Source of the DNA: an uncultured Alphaproteobacteria bacterium
Lineage (GTDB): Bacteria; Pseudomonadota; Alphaproteobacteria; Rickettsiales; UBA1997
DNA: 23,587 bases
Assembly: GCA_903927415.1 (NCBI GenBank)
Contig: CAIYMZ010000167.1
Location: forward strand, 1-23,587
Reading direction: 5' to 3'
Shown: positions 22,467 through 23,587 of the stretch, one piece after another
Layout of the letters: each line of letters opens with the position of its first letter
Numbering within the stretch: position 1 is the first letter of the stretch
Program-made: the position numbers and the translations under genes
The notes under the pieces: generated by a model
Databases searched by the model: none
What the model was told of the DNA's origin: nothing
The model's input: the letters and a program-made list of their open reading frames with translations, nothing else

Positions 22467-23516
22467 ATGATTTATATAATCATCAGCAATGTAGGCATGG
22501 CCGTCATGATGATGATTCTTTACCTAAGATATTCCCGTTTCAGATTATCTTCTGCTGCAAAAATTCGTGAGTTGCAGAAAAAATTTGATACAGAATTTGA
22601 GGGGAAAAGAAGCGTTGAAAATCAGCTCGCGCAAATAAACAAAGCTGCTAGTGATAAGGTTGAATCTTTGCTGCGAGAGGTAGATGAGCTTCGCAAAGAA
22701 AAAGAGAGCGAAATCAAGTTGCGTTTTGGAGCGGAAAAACAAATTGAGTTGGCATTGAAAAAAACCGAAGAAATTGAAAAAAGAATGCAGGATTGGCGTG
22801 TGGTTCAAGATGCAGTTATGCAAGATTCAAAAAATGCTATAGTTAAAGTTGGTAACGATCTCTACAAAAAACTAAGCGATAACTACAAAACAGAAGTTGA
22901 AACAAACAAAAATCTTCTTGGCAGAGTATCCAAAAATATTTCAGAATTTTTTGATAAATTCGGTGAAAAAGTTGTTGGAGTTAAGAAAGATACAGATGTC
23001 AAAACCACTCCTCATAACTCAGTCCACACAGAAATTCATGTCGAAGATCCGGCAAAAAAATTAATCGTTGATTTGGTTGAAACCATGAAGGCTAGTGGTC
23101 ACTTGGTGAATAAAAATTATTTTTTACCAGCAAATTTTGATGAACATAAGGCTAAGTTGTTGCTTTGTGAGGTGGCGTTCATTCGTTCTGAAAAGCTCTA
23201 TTTAATCGATTTTAAGGTCTGTCGTTATTTAGCAGAATTTAACCAGTTAAAAGTCAAAAATCAGTCTGCGGCAGATGATCATTTGAAACAAAAGCTCGAA
23301 AAATATTTTTCTTACCTGAGCAATCCAAAATATCGCGAATCGATTTTGAAGGTGATGGCAACAACCACAGCTAAATTTGAAAAAAATATTATCACCATCA
23401 TCATACCAACAAAAGCTGATTTGCAGGTTATTAAGGAAGTTGGTTACTATGATAAATTTAAAAAAATTGAATTCGAAATCATGGATTTCGACGGTGTTAA
23501 CAATTTGGTTTTATAA
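22467..23516 (+). CDS. Membrane-anchored coiled-coil protein with possible RmuC/PD-(D/E)XK-like domain
   Basis: This is a 349-residue protein. A hydrophobic N-terminus (about 1-20) is followed by a long charged coiled coil (about 30-110), a helical region to about 170, and a folded C-terminal domain (195-349). There CEVAFIRSEKLYLIDFK places E235, D248 and K250 in an E...DxK pattern like PD-(D/E)XK nucleases. The order anchor, coiled coil, nuclease-like core with LIDFKV resembles RmuC, but the RmuC signature sequences are not convincingly present and the protein is shorter. I therefore do not assign a function. TTATACACTT upstream (about 22452) could be a -10 box; no -35 was found. Confidence 0.65.
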   Translation: MIYIIISNVGMAVMMMILYLRYSRFRLSSAAKIRELQKKFDTEFEGKRSVENQLAQINKAASDKVESLLREVDELRKEKESEIKLRFGAEKQIELALKKTEEIEKRMQDWRVVQDAVMQDSKNAIVKVGNDLYKKLSDNYKTEVETNKNLLGRVSKNISEFFDKFGEKVVGVKKDTDVKTTPHNSVHTEIHVEDPAKKLIVDLVETMKASGHLVNKNYFLPANFDEHKAKLLLCEVAFIRSEKLYLIDFKVCRYLAEFNQLKVKNQSAADDHLKQKLEKYFSYLSNPKYRESILKVMATTTAKFEKNIITIIIPTKADLQVIKEVGYYDKFKKIEFEIMDFDGVNNLVL

Positions 23517-23522
23517 AAAATT

Positions 23523-23587
23523 ATGAAAAACATTCTCCCAAAAATTGCCGCTAAAGCTCCATTCAAAATTGCTGTTGAAGCTGGTAA
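23523..23587 (+). CDS. Start of a probable CDGSH iron-sulfur domain protein (partial)
   Basis: An ATG six bases after the previous stop opens a frame to the window end, giving 21 complete codons (MKNILPKIAAKAPFKIAVEA and on). The APFKIAVEAG stretch resembles the segment just before the cluster-binding part of CDGSH proteins. The diagnostic CxC...CDGSH motif would lie beyond the window, so this is a guess from the N-terminus only. Confidence 0.4.
   Translation, partial: MKNILPKIAAKAPFKIAVEAG

Noticed and set aside
1..23587. CRISPR arrays, rRNA genes, insertion sequences, riboswitches
   Set aside because: No regularly spaced repeats, transposase, rRNA-like sequence or recognisable riboswitch core was found on reading both strands.

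Overview
The window looks like an AT-rich alphaproteobacterial chromosome, perhaps from the Rickettsiales/Holosporales side but metabolically less reduced than obligate parasites. The strongest lineage clue is a DUF1013/TrcR-type regulator (12339-12920), a family known from alphaproteobacteria. A NlpD/DipM-like LytM lipoprotein, an L25/CTC ribosomal protein with a long tail and a probable DUF2125-like membrane protein fit the same picture. The presence of trpE, lysC and panC argues against a fully host-dependent lifestyle. No rRNA is present, so the genus cannot be fixed.

Region 1 (1 to about 4005) appears to be the right end of an integrated genomic island. It carries the 3' part of a type III-like DNA methyltransferase. 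Converging on it is a five-gene minus-strand operon: XRE repressor, ImmA/IrrE metallopeptidase, AlpA/Xis-like small HTH protein, HTH plus zinc-ribbon protein, and tyrosine integrase. The island stops at the 3' end of a tRNA-Lys(CTT), the usual target of such integrases. Unusual short repeats sit between and upstream of the operon genes: heptamer iterons, a palindrome containing a perfect -35 box, and an 11-bp tandem repeat beside the tRNA. They look like the control and recombination sites of the element.

Region 2 (4003-5428, minus) holds the tRNA, a 70-bp G/C-tract palindrome, a GNAT acetyltransferase whose stop codon lies inside that palindrome, and a prepilin peptidase.

Region 3 (5513-10840) holds a plus-strand pair, an NlpD-like divisome factor and ftsY, which meets a minus-strand pair, ppiD and trpE. 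Region 4 (11001-14216, plus) holds lysC, trcR, bcp and rplY, and ends at a strong bidirectional terminator. Region 5 (14283-18241) holds an SDR gene, divergent from tmk with overlapping start codons, followed by mdh and ftsI. Region 6 (18409-23587) holds trmL (minus), then plus-strand ferredoxin, a membrane-tethered DUF2125-like protein, prmC, panC, a membrane-anchored coiled-coil protein with a possible RmuC/PD-(D/E)XK-like C-terminal domain, and the first codons of a probable CDGSH iron-sulfur protein.

Most of regions 2-6 is ordinary housekeeping: protein targeting, cell division, translation, amino-acid and cofactor synthesis. The most interesting part is the island end with its ImmR/ImmA-like switch and repeat sites. 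No CRISPR array, insertion sequence or rRNA was seen, and no gene-free stretch exceeds 300 bases.
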